Assembly (NCBI RefSeq): GCF_003702705.1
Contig: NZ_QZMN01000011.1
Location: 1 to 64,000, forward strand
Length of the DNA: 64,000 bases
Reading direction: 5' to 3'
From: Ornithinimicrobium cerasi
GTDB taxonomy: Bacteria > Actinomycetota > Actinomycetes > Actinomycetales > Dermatophilaceae
Shown: positions 1 through 7,354 of the stretch, in pieces
Numbering within the stretch: the stretch's first letter is position 1
Layout: every line of letters starts with the position of its first letter
Translations under genes and position numbers: made by a program
Notes under the pieces: model-generated
The model's input: the letters and a program-made list of their open reading frames with translations, nothing else
The model's database searches: none
Told to the model about the DNA's origin: nothing

Positions 1-199
1 GTCCCCGCACTGACGGCCTGATCAACCCCACCGAGGGATCACCGTCGTACACCACTTCACCGGACTTGACCCCGGCGGCCCGCATGTAGGCTCAGCCAGC
101 GCCCTGTATTCGGCGGTACAGCAATGTATCGCCCGTGCGCACGACAGGATCAGCCTTCGCCGGGTCGACCGATCACCGGGGGCGGCGGGACACCTCGTG
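1..199. other. Unassigned left-edge stretch
   Basis: I can assign no gene here. A frame on the plus strand is open from base 3 to a TAG at about 92 and could be the tail of a gene that starts outside the window. Another plus-strand frame is open from about 14 to 484 but lies antisense to the relaxase remnant. Neither gives a recognisable protein. Confidence 0.3.
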
Positions 200-1006
200 T
201 CAGGGGCCCCCATGGAGGCTGTGACGCTCCGCTCGTCTCTGGCTGGCTCGCAGCCTGTCGCCCGCTGGGTCTGGAGTCGGCGTGGTGACGGACGGGGTCG
301 GGCCGCTCAGGCGCCGCGCGAGTCGGCTCTGGTGTCTGGCTGCGTCGGGTTCCTTCATGGGCGGGCCAGTGGGACTTGGGTAGGTGGGTGGGATGCCGTG
401 GGCGGCGCGCCAGACGGCGAGGTCGCCGATGAGGTGGCCGTCGACGTCCGGAGGCAGGGTCCGCTGCCAGGACACCCGGTCTGACGCACCGGCTTGCCGC
501 GCCTCATCGGCGACGCGCTCGACGAGTTGCTGGACTCGGTGGGTGAGCCGGTCGAGGTAGCCGCTCGTCTCCGCGTCCTGGCGTAGCGCTGGTGGGACGT
601 CGGGCAGCCACGGCAGCGGCGCGTCCCGGTGAGACGGTGGGGTGGTGCCGGCGATGCGCCAGGCGAGAGCGGCGGCGGGGTCCTCGGCCTCGAGCAGGCT
701 GTCCCTCCCGCGAAACCAGGTGGCCTCCTCGATCACAGTCTGCGGCGGGGTTCCGTCGACCCAGCGCAGCGCGAGCTGGCCCCGCAGGTGCGGGTAGGCC
801 GGCTGCCCGGTGAGGCCCGGTAGCCACCGCTCGAGGGCGTCGTCCAGCGCCGCCAACCGTTGTGAACCGAGGTGGTCCTGGGCCAGGACGGTCAGGGCGT
901 CCTGGTAGGCCAGCACCCCCTGTCGTAGGAGCTGGTCGGCGTCGCCCCGGTCGACGGTCGTGGCCGAGTGGGCACGGCCGTCGCGGGCGACGATGTCGGT
1001 GAGCAC
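200..1006 (-). pseudogene. C-terminal remnant of a MobF/TraA-type conjugative relaxase
   Basis: The product (268 aa from a GTG) resembles only the last quarter of actinobacterial TrwC/TraA-like relaxase-helicases. It has an IVARDG..SATT stretch, then ALAWRI, LPWLPDVP, and near the end LPPDVDGHLIGDLAVWRAA and SPTGPP. Intact family members are usually over 1000 aa, with the nicking tyrosines and helicase motifs in the missing N-terminal part. The frame stays open upstream beyond 1006 to about 1066 and still reads like the family, so the GTG is probably internal. Similarity is lost near 1066-1075, where lower-G+C DNA of the next cassette begins. I infer a relic of an integrated plasmid or ICE, cut by a recombination event. 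The family call rests on remembered motifs, not a search. Confidence 0.65.
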
Positions 1007-1056
1007 CTGCCGCGGCTCGGCTGCCGTGTCCTGGAGCTCTGGCCGGGGGCGCAGTC

Positions 1057-1449
1057 GTGGCTGTAGTGAACTGGTTTCTAGGCGGGGCCAAGCGTGCTGC
1101 TGAGATTCGACTTATCGATTCTCAGACGGCGAAGGCTCGCGTGGAGTCAGAGAAGATACTCTCGGAAATTACCACAATGAGGCGCGATCAGGCCGTGGCG
1201 CTCACGGAAATCTCAGAGACCGCACATCGCGCGGCAGAATCTGCCGAGCAGGTGACGGAGGCAATGCTCGGTTCGGAATTGACTCAAGGGCAGTTAGCCA
1301 CACTCCGGAAACTATTGGACGACCCTCGGGCGTCCGCATGGCCCGATGAGGTGCCTCAATTGACGTCAACTGGCCTCATCCGAGTAGATAGCGCCGGCAA
1401 GTGCCACCCGACTCCCCTTGCTCGACGACTCTTAGCGAAAGGTGATTGA
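1057..1449 (+). CDS. Small unknown protein: helical N-terminus, possible winged-helix C-terminus
   Basis: I do not recognise this 130-aa protein. Residues about 10-75 are rich in Ala, Glu, Arg and Ser with heptad-like spacing and probably form a coiled coil. Residues 75-130 (ELTQGQLATLRKLL, then LTSTGLIRVD and TPLARRLL) look like a small winged-helix fold, which is inference only. The start is uncertain: GTG at 1057 or GTG at 1066, neither with a clear Shine-Dalgarno, and both fall in the tail of the relaxase remnant. Codons are much less G/C-biased at third positions than in neighbouring genes. It is the first gene of a three-gene cassette and ends 2 nt before the most likely start of the next gene. 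Confidence 0.55.
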   Translation: MAVVNWFLGGAKRAAEIRLIDSQTAKARVESEKILSEITTMRRDQAVALTEISETAHRAAESAEQVTEAMLGSELTQGQLATLRKLLDDPRASAWPDEVPQLTSTGLIRVDSAGKCHPTPLARRLLAKGD

Positions 1450-1451
1450 AA

Positions 1452-1973
1452 ATGACCCGACGGCGGTTCTCAATATCTTCCGCTGGTGAGCATGCTGGTG
1501 GAGCGAGTATGGATATACCATCCTTGCTCGTCTTGCGTGGCCGCCCCTTGTCAGAGTTGATTGCCGGTTTCGAGAAGCGATGGGGAACGCGCCCGACTGC
1601 GATTGCGATTCCTGCCTTGGAACCGTCGGGGCTTCTCGTCGCCGTCGAGGGCTTGGCGGCACCCATGTCGGACCTGGCCAACCTTTCCCCAGAGTATCCT
1701 GATTCCGGAAGCATCGCTGCAGCCATCACCGCAGATGGGTACGACCTTGTTCTGACGATGCGACCGGATTTTGACTTTCTCCCCGTCGAAAGCCTACAGA
1801 TCACGAACATCATCGGTACCTCAGCGGCTCAGTTCTGCATCGGAAATGCGCGAGCGCGAGAGGTGGCGGCCGCTGTCCTTGGTAGCGCTCTCGATGTAGC
1901 CTGGAAAGTAGTTCCTCATACTCGGGAAGCGTCCGAGGAATCGCCATTGATGCTTCGAACCTATGGCCCATGA
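1452..1973 (+). CDS. Unknown protein, second gene of the low-G+C cassette
   Basis: The product (about 173 aa) matches no family I know. ATG 1452 is preferred because AAAGGTGA lies 6 nt upstream. TTG 1446 and ATG 1509 (behind GGTGGAG) are in-frame alternatives; from 1509 the protein begins MDIPSLLVLRG. It looks globular and soluble, with mixed alpha/beta segments (PTAIAIPAL, GYDLVLTM, ITNIIG), and no signal peptide or membrane span. Its stop overlaps the next start (ATGA at 1970-1973), so the two genes are probably translationally coupled. Base composition is clearly lower in G+C than in the housekeeping genes, which suggests transfer. Function unknown. Confidence 0.55.
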   Translation: MTRRRFSISSAGEHAGGASMDIPSLLVLRGRPLSELIAGFEKRWGTRPTAIAIPALEPSGLLVAVEGLAAPMSDLANLSPEYPDSGSIAAAITADGYDLVLTMRPDFDFLPVESLQITNIIGTSAAQFCIGNARAREVAAAVLGSALDVAWKVVPHTREASEESPLMLRTYGP

Positions 1974-2224
1974 GCGGCGATGGGAACCGTATCCAGGCAA
2001 ATTGTTTCTGCAAGGCATGTCAAAGGTACTTTGATGCCGTCACGCCAGGCTTGGTTACCAAGTTTCGAACTTTCCCAAACCCTCTTTCGCTTTGTCTCGC
2101 AGTTCGGGACCGGGGGATCAGTTTCATCAGCGAGTTCGGCCCGCGGGTAACTCCGGAAGAACTAGTCGGCCTCGCCAAGGAGCGCCAGTACCCTTCACGT
2201 CCACCAGCACCGACCACTTCCTGA
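1970..2224 (+). CDS. Small Cys-rich unknown protein, third gene of the cassette
   Basis: This 84-aa product starts with the ATG of an ATGA overlap with the previous gene. Near residues 12-15 it carries a C-x-C-x2-C cluster (NCFCKACQRYF), which could bind zinc or a metal cluster but has no visible second half. The C-terminus ends in a Pro-rich tail. Codon use is as A/T-tolerant as in the two upstream genes. The overlap suggests that it acts with the second protein. It could also be the separated C-terminal part of a protein whose N-terminal part is the previous gene. No function can be assigned. Confidence 0.5.
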   Translation: MSGDGNRIQANCFCKACQRYFDAVTPGLVTKFRTFPNPLSLCLAVRDRGISFISEFGPRVTPEELVGLAKERQYPSRPPAPTTS

Positions 2225-2425
2225 TCAGCAGAAGCGCCTGGTCAGGCCGTGATTCGTTTGCGCAGCGTGTCGGGCACGTTTCAGATGGACGCCCTTGATG
2301 GCCGCTGCGGCCCCCACGGTAGGCAACCCATACGCGGTTCTGGGCGGCGTCCAAGGCGAAGGGTGCGTCCACGGCGGTGGGCCTGTGACCACGCGTTGAC
2401 GCATGCGTCCCGTCGTACGGTTATC

Positions 2426-2436
2426 TGTACAGGAGG
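2426..2436 (+). promoter_or_regulatory. TGTACA operator core and AGGAGG ribosome binding site of the toxin-antitoxin pair
   Basis: TGTACA at 2426-2431 matches the core half-site I recall for YefM-family autorepression. A related GTAC lies 10 nt upstream. The strong AGGAGG at 2431-2436 sits 5 nt before GTG 2442, which favours that start over ATG 2451 (14 nt away). Confidence 0.45.
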
Positions 2437-2441
2437 TCGAT

Positions 2442-2699
2442 GTGAAGACGATGAGCTACACCGAGTCGCGAGCCCGGTATGCGGAGGTCCTCGACAGCGT
2501 GACGGACGACCGCGAGGAGGTCGTGATCACCCGCGCGGGTCATGAGCCGGTCGTCATCGTCTCCCTGGCGGACTACGAATCGCTGCGCGAGACGGCCTAC
2601 CTCATGCGCTCGCCCGCCAACGCCAGGCGGCTGCTGGACGCCATGGAGCGCCTCGAGGCAGGTCGGGGGCAGACGCGCGAGCTGCTCGAGACGGACTGA
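2442..2699 (+). CDS. YefM/Phd-type antitoxin
   Basis: An 85-aa antitoxin of the Phd/YefM family. The N-terminal half is the dimeric DNA-binding fold, with a conserved YTESRARYAEVLD stretch and then EEVVITR and PVVIVSLADYESL. The C-terminal half is the charged, probably unfolded toxin-binding tail (about residues 55-85). It should neutralise the YoeB-like toxin and repress its own operon together with it. GTG 2442 is chosen for the AGGAGG 5 nt upstream; ATG 2451 is the alternative and would remove three residues. The toxin gene follows after 4 nt. The pair sits beside relaxase debris, which fits an addiction module left by a mobile element. Confidence 0.9.
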   Translation: MKTMSYTESRARYAEVLDSVTDDREEVVITRAGHEPVVIVSLADYESLRETAYLMRSPANARRLLDAMERLEAGRGQTRELLETD

Positions 2700-2703
2700 C
2701 CGA

Positions 2704-2961
2704 GTGCTGCTGGTCTGGGACGAGCACGCCTGGGAGGACTACCTCTGGTGGCAGTCGCAGGACCGCAAGGTTCTTACGCGCATCGATCTGCTGCTCAAGG
2801 ATATCCAGCGCAACGGCGACGAGGGGATAGGGAAGCCGGAGTCGCTCAAGCACGACTTCGCCGACTACTGGTCGCGCCGCCTCACCGACGAGCACCGACT
2901 CGTCTACAAGGTCGCGGGCGACGAGGTCCGGATCGCCGCTTGCCGGTACCACTACGGCTAG
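2704..2961 (+). CDS. yoeB: YoeB-family mRNA interferase toxin
   Basis: An 85-aa protein of YoeB length. Residues in the positions known to be catalytic in E. coli YoeB are all present: Glu46 (GKPESL), Arg65 (DEHRLVY) and His83-Tyr84 in the C-terminal CRYHYG. The family binds the ribosomal A site and cleaves mRNA during translation until the YefM partner blocks it. The start is GTG 2704, 4 nt after the antitoxin stop, and the protein begins MLLVWDEHAW. Nothing in the sequence suggests inactivation. The identity is secure; whether the pair stabilises DNA or responds to stress here cannot be told. Confidence 0.93.
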   Translation: MLLVWDEHAWEDYLWWQSQDRKVLTRIDLLLKDIQRNGDEGIGKPESLKHDFADYWSRRLTDEHRLVYKVAGDEVRIAACRYHYG

Positions 2962-3106
2962 GTGTCCAGGGGGACGGTCGGGGTCCGGCCAGGACCTCGT
3001 CCCTCGCCCTCTGGCTCGTCGCACCGCAGCAGCCGACAGGCTGGTAGGGCCGGGGGAGAGCAACGCGCAGCAGGCTCTTCTCAAGCCGCCGGCGTCGCAG
3101 GCCCCG

Positions 3107-3625
3107 TCAGCCGGAGGACCCGAGCGCGCCACCGAGCCTCTTGCCCCACTGCCGGGCGCGGTCGGTCTCGCCGTCCAGCAGCGGGCCCTCCGCACCGTTG
3201 ACCCAGAACTTCTCCGGTGGCGCGACCAGCCTGCATCCCAGAGCCGTCAGCTTCCTCGCCGCGGCCTTGCTCGCCGTGCCGGGGAGGTTGGGGTGCCGGG
3301 TGTGGGTGTCGAAGGTCGCGACGGGCAACCCACAGCTGTCCGCCGCGTCCATCCACTCCCGGATACCCACTTCCAGCTGGGCACCGCCCCGCTGGTGCGC
3401 GTCCTCGCGCGTGGACGCGCGACTCATCCCGAACGCGTGGGTCGGACCGCCGACGACGAGCAGGTCGACCTCGACGTCCGCAAGGGGTGGCGCGTCGGCG
3501 ACGGCCACGGCCCGGGCCCCCACCCCGAGGCCATCGGCGACCGCCTCCGCGATCTCCCTGGTGTTGCCCCAGGCCGACTCGTAGACGACCAGGACGGACC
3601 GGCCCCGGTGCTCCGCTCCACTCAT
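3107..3625 (-). CDS. Flavodoxin-family protein
   Basis: A 172-aa flavodoxin-fold protein. The N-terminus has the beta strand and FMN phosphate loop (VLVVYESAWGNTREIAEAV, about residues 11-29). A second loop, VVGGPTHAFGMSR, matches the isoalloxazine-contacting region. ATG 3625 is chosen because AGGAGGT lies just upstream on the minus strand, and longer frames lack a site. It probably carries electrons or acts as a quinone or flavin reductase; the redox partner is not evident. It is transcribed alone, divergently from the lipoprotein gene. Confidence 0.8.
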   Translation of the reverse strand: MSGAEHRGRSVLVVYESAWGNTREIAEAVADGLGVGARAVAVADAPPLADVEVDLLVVGGPTHAFGMSRASTREDAHQRGGAQLEVGIREWMDAADSCGLPVATFDTHTRHPNLPGTASKAAARKLTALGCRLVAPPEKFWVNGAEGPLLDGETDRARQWGKRLGGALGSSG

Positions 3626-3753
3626 GACGCACCTCCTCGTGCCCACCCAGCCAAGCACCGCCCGGCGCCAGTGTCTGTGACCCGTCCCACGACGACGCTG
3701 TCTGGTCGCTCACCCCGGTGAAGCAACGGCCCCCGGGCGCACAGAACCGGGGC

Positions 3754-4212
3754 ATGAGCACACCGACGACCCACCCCTCACCTGCCCGGCCTGCCAGCGG
3801 CCGGCTCCGCGCTCCCGCGCTCGTCGTGGGGGTGCTCGGCCTCTCTCTGGCCGGGTGCTCCTCCGGCGAGACGGTGCAGCTGACCGCCACGGGCGGGAAC
3901 GCGGCAGCCAGCTGCATCGTCTTCGACGTGGGCACCCTCGCCGGGATGAGCCCGGCGTTCGCCGGCACCGTGGTCGAGGTCGACGGCTCGGTCGCCACCC
4001 TGGAGGTGGACCGCTGGTACGCCGGGGGCGACGCCGACCGGGTGGCGATTACGTCCACGGGAGGGATGGAGGCCCTCCTCGGCACCCCGACTCTCGAGGT
4101 GGACCGTCGCTATCTCATCACCGCCGCCGGGGGCGAGGTCAACGGCTGCGGCTACAGCGGTCCGGCGACGCCGGAGCTCGAGTCCGCCTTCGAGGAGGCC
4201 TTCGGCAACTGA
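3754..4212 (+). CDS. Small secreted lipoprotein of unknown function
   Basis: A 152-aa protein with an Arg-containing N-region, a hydrophobic core and the lipobox LSLAGC around residues 32-37, so it should be lipidated and anchored outside the membrane. The mature part has two Cys residues (SCIVFD and NGCGYSG) that could form a disulfide, and an all-beta look (VEVDGSVATLEVDRWY). ATG 3754 is used; a GTG 36 nt upstream would put odd residues ahead of the signal peptide. Its last 61 bases overlap the 3' end of the convergent NUDIX gene. Confidence 0.7.
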   Translation: MSTPTTHPSPARPASGRLRAPALVVGVLGLSLAGCSSGETVQLTATGGNAAASCIVFDVGTLAGMSPAFAGTVVEVDGSVATLEVDRWYAGGDADRVAITSTGGMEALLGTPTLEVDRRYLITAAGGEVNGCGYSGPATPELESAFEEAFGN

Positions 4213-4733
4213 CGCTCCGCCTCCGGCCGGCCCCGGAGCCGCCGGTGCACGGTCTCCAGCGCGAGCCGGGCCCAGGTTCGGACCTCCTCCGTCACCGGTC
4301 GCTCGAGCAACCCGGGGGCGTCCACCCACTCCATGCCGTCCTCCCCGGCGAGGACCGGCAGCCCCGGACCGGGACCGGCGGCCGTCGGCACCGCGAAGTA
4401 GATGAGGTCGATGTGCTGGTGGGGCGGGTCGAGGGAGATGTCCTCCACCTGGATCCCCTCGGGGCGCAGCAGCTGGCGGGGTGACCCGGGCGGGTCGTGG
4501 TCGATCCCCGGCGCACCGACCAGGCGCACCGTCAACCCGGTCTCCTCGAGCGTCTCCCGCAGCGCGGCCTCGTCCGGCAGCTCGTGCGGCTCGATGTGGC
4601 CGCCCGGCGGGAGCCAGATCCCGAGCTTGCGGTGCGGGTGCAGCACCACGTGCCTGTCCGCGACGACGAAGACCGCGACGGTGAAGTGCCTGGTGATCCC
4701 GTCCGGTGGTTCCCGGTCCTCGACGTGTCCCAC
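4152..4733 (-). CDS. NUDIX hydrolase
   Basis: A 193-aa NUDIX protein. The Nudix box spans residues 45-67 (G45, E51, R59, E60, E63, E64, G66) and is intact apart from a Thr where a hydrophobic residue is common. It should hydrolyse a nucleoside diphosphate linked to another group; the substrate cannot be predicted. GTG 4733 is chosen because TATCGT lies exactly 6 nt upstream, the leaderless arrangement seen repeatedly in this window. The C-terminus (QLPKASSKAD...) lies in the 3' overlap with the lipoprotein gene, so its last about 20 residues may be poorly conserved. Confidence 0.87.
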   Translation of the reverse strand: MGHVEDREPPDGITRHFTVAVFVVADRHVVLHPHRKLGIWLPPGGHIEPHELPDEAALRETLEETGLTVRLVGAPGIDHDPPGSPRQLLRPEGIQVEDISLDPPHQHIDLIYFAVPTAAGPGPGLPVLAGEDGMEWVDAPGLLERPVTEEVRTWARLALETVHRRLRGRPEAERQLPKASSKADSSSGVAGPL

Positions 4734-4739
4734 GCGGAG

Positions 4740-4745
4740 ACGATA
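4740..4745 (-). promoter_or_regulatory. -10 box of leaderless NUDIX gene
   Basis: TATCGT on the minus strand, 6 nt before GTG 4733. The thrS promoter (TAGTGT at 4775-4780, plus strand) lies back to back with it. Confidence 0.5.
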
Positions 4746-4774
4746 ACCGCGCAGGTATGCCGTCGCCCTGGCGG

Positions 4775-4780
4775 TAGTGT
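4775..4780 (+). promoter_or_regulatory. Probable thrS -10 box
   Basis: TAGTGT at 4775-4780 would start transcription near 4787 and give a leader of about 80 nt containing the 4810-4837 hairpin. Confidence 0.4.
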
Positions 4781-4809
4781 GGGGCGGCACCGGCCGACCC
4801 GGCCGGACG

Positions 4810-4837
4810 GGCACGGCATACCCCGAGATGCCGTGCC
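4810..4837 (+). promoter_or_regulatory. Perfect 10-bp hairpin in the thrS leader
   Basis: GGCACGGCAT (4810-4819) and ATGCCGTGCC (4828-4837) are perfect inverted repeats around an 8-nt loop, 29 nt before GTG 4867. No T-box sequence and no run of T follows it, so it is not a T-box and not an obvious terminator. It could limit translation of thrS or mark transcript 5' stability. The left arm and loop contain one copy of the recurrent motif (as GGCATACC). Confidence 0.55.
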
Positions 4838-4866
4838 GCACACCCGCACACCCGAGGAGCGCACCC

Positions 4867-6852
4867 GTGCCCAGCCAGATCACCGTCCACGTCGCCGCGA
4901 GCGAGCGGACGGTCGAGCAGGGCACCACCGCGGGCGACCTCTTCGCCGACGACCGGCAGGTCGTCGTCGCGCGCGTGGGGGGCGAGCTGTGCGACCTCGC
5001 CACCGTGCTGTCCGACGGCGACGTCGTCGAGCCGGTCCTCGTCAGCGAGCCGGACGGCCTGGAGGTGCTGCGGCACAGCTGCGCCCACGTGCTGGCGCAG
5101 GCGGTCCAGGAGACCTTCCCCGACGCCCGGCTGGGGATCGGCCCCCCGATCCGCGACGGGTTCTACTACGACTTCGATGTCGAGGTGCCGTTCACCCCGG
5201 ACGACCTCAAGCTGCTCGAGCGCTCGATGCAGAAGATCATCAACGCCGGCCAGACCTTCTCCCGCCGTGAGGTCGACGACGAGGCGGCGCGCGCCGAGCT
5301 GGCGGGGGAGCCCTACAAGCTGGAGCTCATCGGGCTCAAGGGCGGCGCCGCCGAGGACGTGGCCGAGGGCGCGAGCGTCGAGGTCGGCGGCAGCCAGCTG
5401 ACGATCTACGACAACGTCGACCGCGGCGGCGAGGTGGTCTGGGGCGACCTGTGCCGCGGACCCCACGTGCCGACCACCAAGATCATCGGCAACGCCTTCA
5501 AGCTCATGCGCAGCGCCGCCGCCTACTGGCGCGGCAGCGAGAAGAACCCCCAGCTGCAGCGGATCTACGGCACCGCCTGGCCGAGCAAGGACGAGCTGAA
5601 GGCCTACCTCGAGCGGCTCGCCGAGGCGGAGCGCCGCGACCACCGTCGCCTCGGCGCGGAGATGGACCTCTACTCCTTCCCCGAGGAGCTGGGCGCCGGA
5701 CTCCCGGTCTTCCACCCCAAGGGCGGCGTCCTCAAGCGGGTCATGGAGGACTACGCGCGGCAGCGGCACATCGAGGAGGGGTTCGAGTACGTCGGCACCC
5801 CCCACGTGAGCAGGGAGGGCCTGTTCCACACCTCCGGGCACCTGCCCTACTACGAGGACACGATGTTCCCGGCCATGGAGGAGGACGGCCAGCGCTACTT
5901 CCTCAAGGCGATGAACTGCCCGATGCACAACCTCATCTACCGCTCACGCCAGCGCTCCTACCGCGAGCTCCCGCTGAGGCTCTTCGAGTTCGGGCACGTC
6001 TACCGCTTCGAGAAGTCCGGGGTGGTCCACGGTCTGACCCGTGTGCGGGGGCTGGAGATGGACGACTCGCACTCCTACGTGACCCGTGAGCAGGCGCCGG
6101 GCGAGGTCAGGCACCTCCTCGACTTCATGCTCGGGATGCTGCGCGACTTCGGCCTCACCGACTTCTACCTGGAGCTGTCGACCCGCGACGAGACCGGAGA
6201 GAAGAAGGACAAGTTCATCGGGACCGACGAGCAGTGGGCCGAGGCCACCGCGGTGCTGGAGCAGGTGGCCCGCGAGTCCGGGCTCGACCTGGTGCCCGAC
6301 CCCGGCGGCGCGGCCTTCTACGGACCCAAGATCTCCGTCCAGGCCAAGGACGCCATCGGGCGCACCTGGCAGATGTCCACGGTCCAGTACGACTTCAACC
6401 AGCCCGAACGCTTCGGCCTGGAGTACTCCGCCGCGGACGGCACCCGCCAGCAGCCGGTGATGATCCACTCCGCCAAGTTCGGCTCCGTCGAGCGTTTCAT
6501 CGGGGTCCTCATCGAGCACTACGCCGGCCAGCTGCCGCCGTGGCTGGCGCCGGTCCAGGTGCTGGGGGTGCCGGTCGCCGAGGACTTCGACGACTACCTC
6601 AAGGACGTCTCCGCCCGCCTGCGCGCGGAGGGGATCCGGGTCGAGCTCGACCTCTCCGACGACCGCTTCCCCAAGAAGATCCGCAACGCCAGCCGGTCGA
6701 AGGTGCCCTTCATCCTCATCGCCGGCGGGGAGGACCGTGACGCGGGCGCGGTGTCCTTCCGGTTCCGCGACGGCTCGCAGGAGAACGCGGTTCCGGTCGA
6801 GGCGGCCGTCGAGCGGATCGTCCGCGCCGTCCGGGACCGCGTGCAGGTCTGA
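4867..6852 (+). CDS. thrS: Threonine--tRNA ligase
   Basis: A 661-aa ThrRS charging tRNA-Thr in the cytoplasm. Domains in order: TGS (about 1-65), editing domain with the HSCAH metal motif near residue 70, class II catalytic core with the zinc cysteine in MNCPMHN and motif 2 [11 protein letters not shown], and a C-terminal anticodon-binding domain. GTG 4867 is chosen for the GAGG 9 nt upstream and because it begins just before the TGS strand. An in-frame ATG at 4828 lies inside the leader hairpin and would add 13 residues. It is followed after only 1 nt by a small gene. The thrS-HIT neighbourhood is conserved in actinobacteria, but three genes intervene here. Confidence 0.97.
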   Translation: MPSQITVHVAASERTVEQGTTAGDLFADDRQVVVARVGGELCDLATVLSDGDVVEPVLVSEPDGLEVLRHSCAHVLAQAVQETFPDARLGIGPPIRDGFYYDFDVEVPFTPDDLKLLERSMQKIINAGQTFSRREVDDEAARAELAGEPYKLELIGLKGGAAEDVAEGASVEVGGSQLTIYDNVDRGGEVVWGDLCRGPHVPTTKIIGNAFKLMRSAAAYWRGSEKNPQLQRIYGTAWPSKDELKAYLERLAEAERRDHRRLGAEMDLYSFPEELGAGLPVFHPKGGVLKRVMEDYARQRHIEEGFEYVGTPHVSREGLFHTSGHLPYYEDTMFPAMEEDGQRYFLKAMNCPMHNLIYRSRQRSYRELPLRLFEFGHVYRFEKSGVVHGLTRVRGLEMDDSHSYVTREQAPGEVRHLLDFMLGMLRDFGLTDFYLELSTRDETGEKKDKFIGTDEQWAEATAVLEQVARESGLDLVPDPGGAAFYGPKISVQAKDAIGRTWQMSTVQYDFNQPERFGLEYSAADGTRQQPVMIHSAKFGSVERFIGVLIEHYAGQLPPWLAPVQVLGVPVAEDFDDYLKDVSARLRAEGIRVELDLSDDRFPKKIRNASRSKVPFILIAGGEDRDAGAVSFRFRDGSQENAVPVEAAVERIVRAVRDRVQV

Positions 6853-6853
6853 C

Positions 6854-7324
6854 GTGCCGTCCCTGGGGGAGGACGCCTCACGGGTCCGCGTGCGCCGGGT
6901 CACCCAGGAGGAGACCTTCCTGCTGGCGGCGCTGCACCTGCAGGCGCTGCGCCGGCACGGGGTGGCCGCGCCGGACCACGTGCAGCGGATGGGTGCCGCC
7001 TGGCACGAGCGGGCGGACGACTTCCCGGCCTGGGTGGCCGAGTGCGAGGAGGACCACGTCGGTATGGCGCTCTGCCGCCTTCCCGTGCTGCCGCACCTGG
7101 GCACCGGCTCGCCGGAGCTGGTCGCCCTCGAGCCCCTCGGCTCGGGGGTCGCGCCCGAGGCCGTGGCCCTCGCCCTGGTCCGCACGGTCGTCACCTGGGG
7201 CGGCCGGGAGGGGTTCCGTGCCGTCGACGTGGCGCCCTGGGTCCAGCTGCCGGCCGCCGTGCTGGACGCGGCCCGCGCCGACGTGCTCGGGCAGCGACGC
7301 GTCAGCCTCCCGACGCGGCCCTGA
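6854..7324 (+). CDS. Small protein, weakly GNAT-like
   Basis: A 156-aa product starting at GTG 6854, 1 nt after the thrS stop, so it is probably co-transcribed. The N-terminal VRVRRVTQEETFLLAALH and the later WVAECEEDHVGMALCRL recall the first strands of GNAT acetyltransferases, but the acetyl-CoA loop (R/Q-x2-G-x-G/A) is not evident. Treat the assignment as a guess. It could be a degenerate acetyltransferase or an unrelated alpha/beta protein. Confidence 0.55.
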   Translation: MPSLGEDASRVRVRRVTQEETFLLAALHLQALRRHGVAAPDHVQRMGAAWHERADDFPAWVAECEEDHVGMALCRLPVLPHLGTGSPELVALEPLGSGVAPEAVALALVRTVVTWGGREGFRAVDVAPWVQLPAAVLDAARADVLGQRRVSLPTRP

Positions 7325-7354
7325 GCCACCTCCCACCGCCACCGAGGAGCCACG

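Noticed and set aside
197-484. Plus-strand open frame
   Set aside because: It lies antisense to the relaxase-like frame, which has family motifs; the plus-strand product has none.
2127-2372. Minus-strand frame of 81 codons overlapping the third cassette gene
   Set aside because: No recognisable protein, and it is antisense to a gene with better coupling evidence.
4781-4866. T-box in the thrS leader
   Set aside because: The conserved T-box sequence, specifier loop and terminator are absent; the leader is only about 80 nt.
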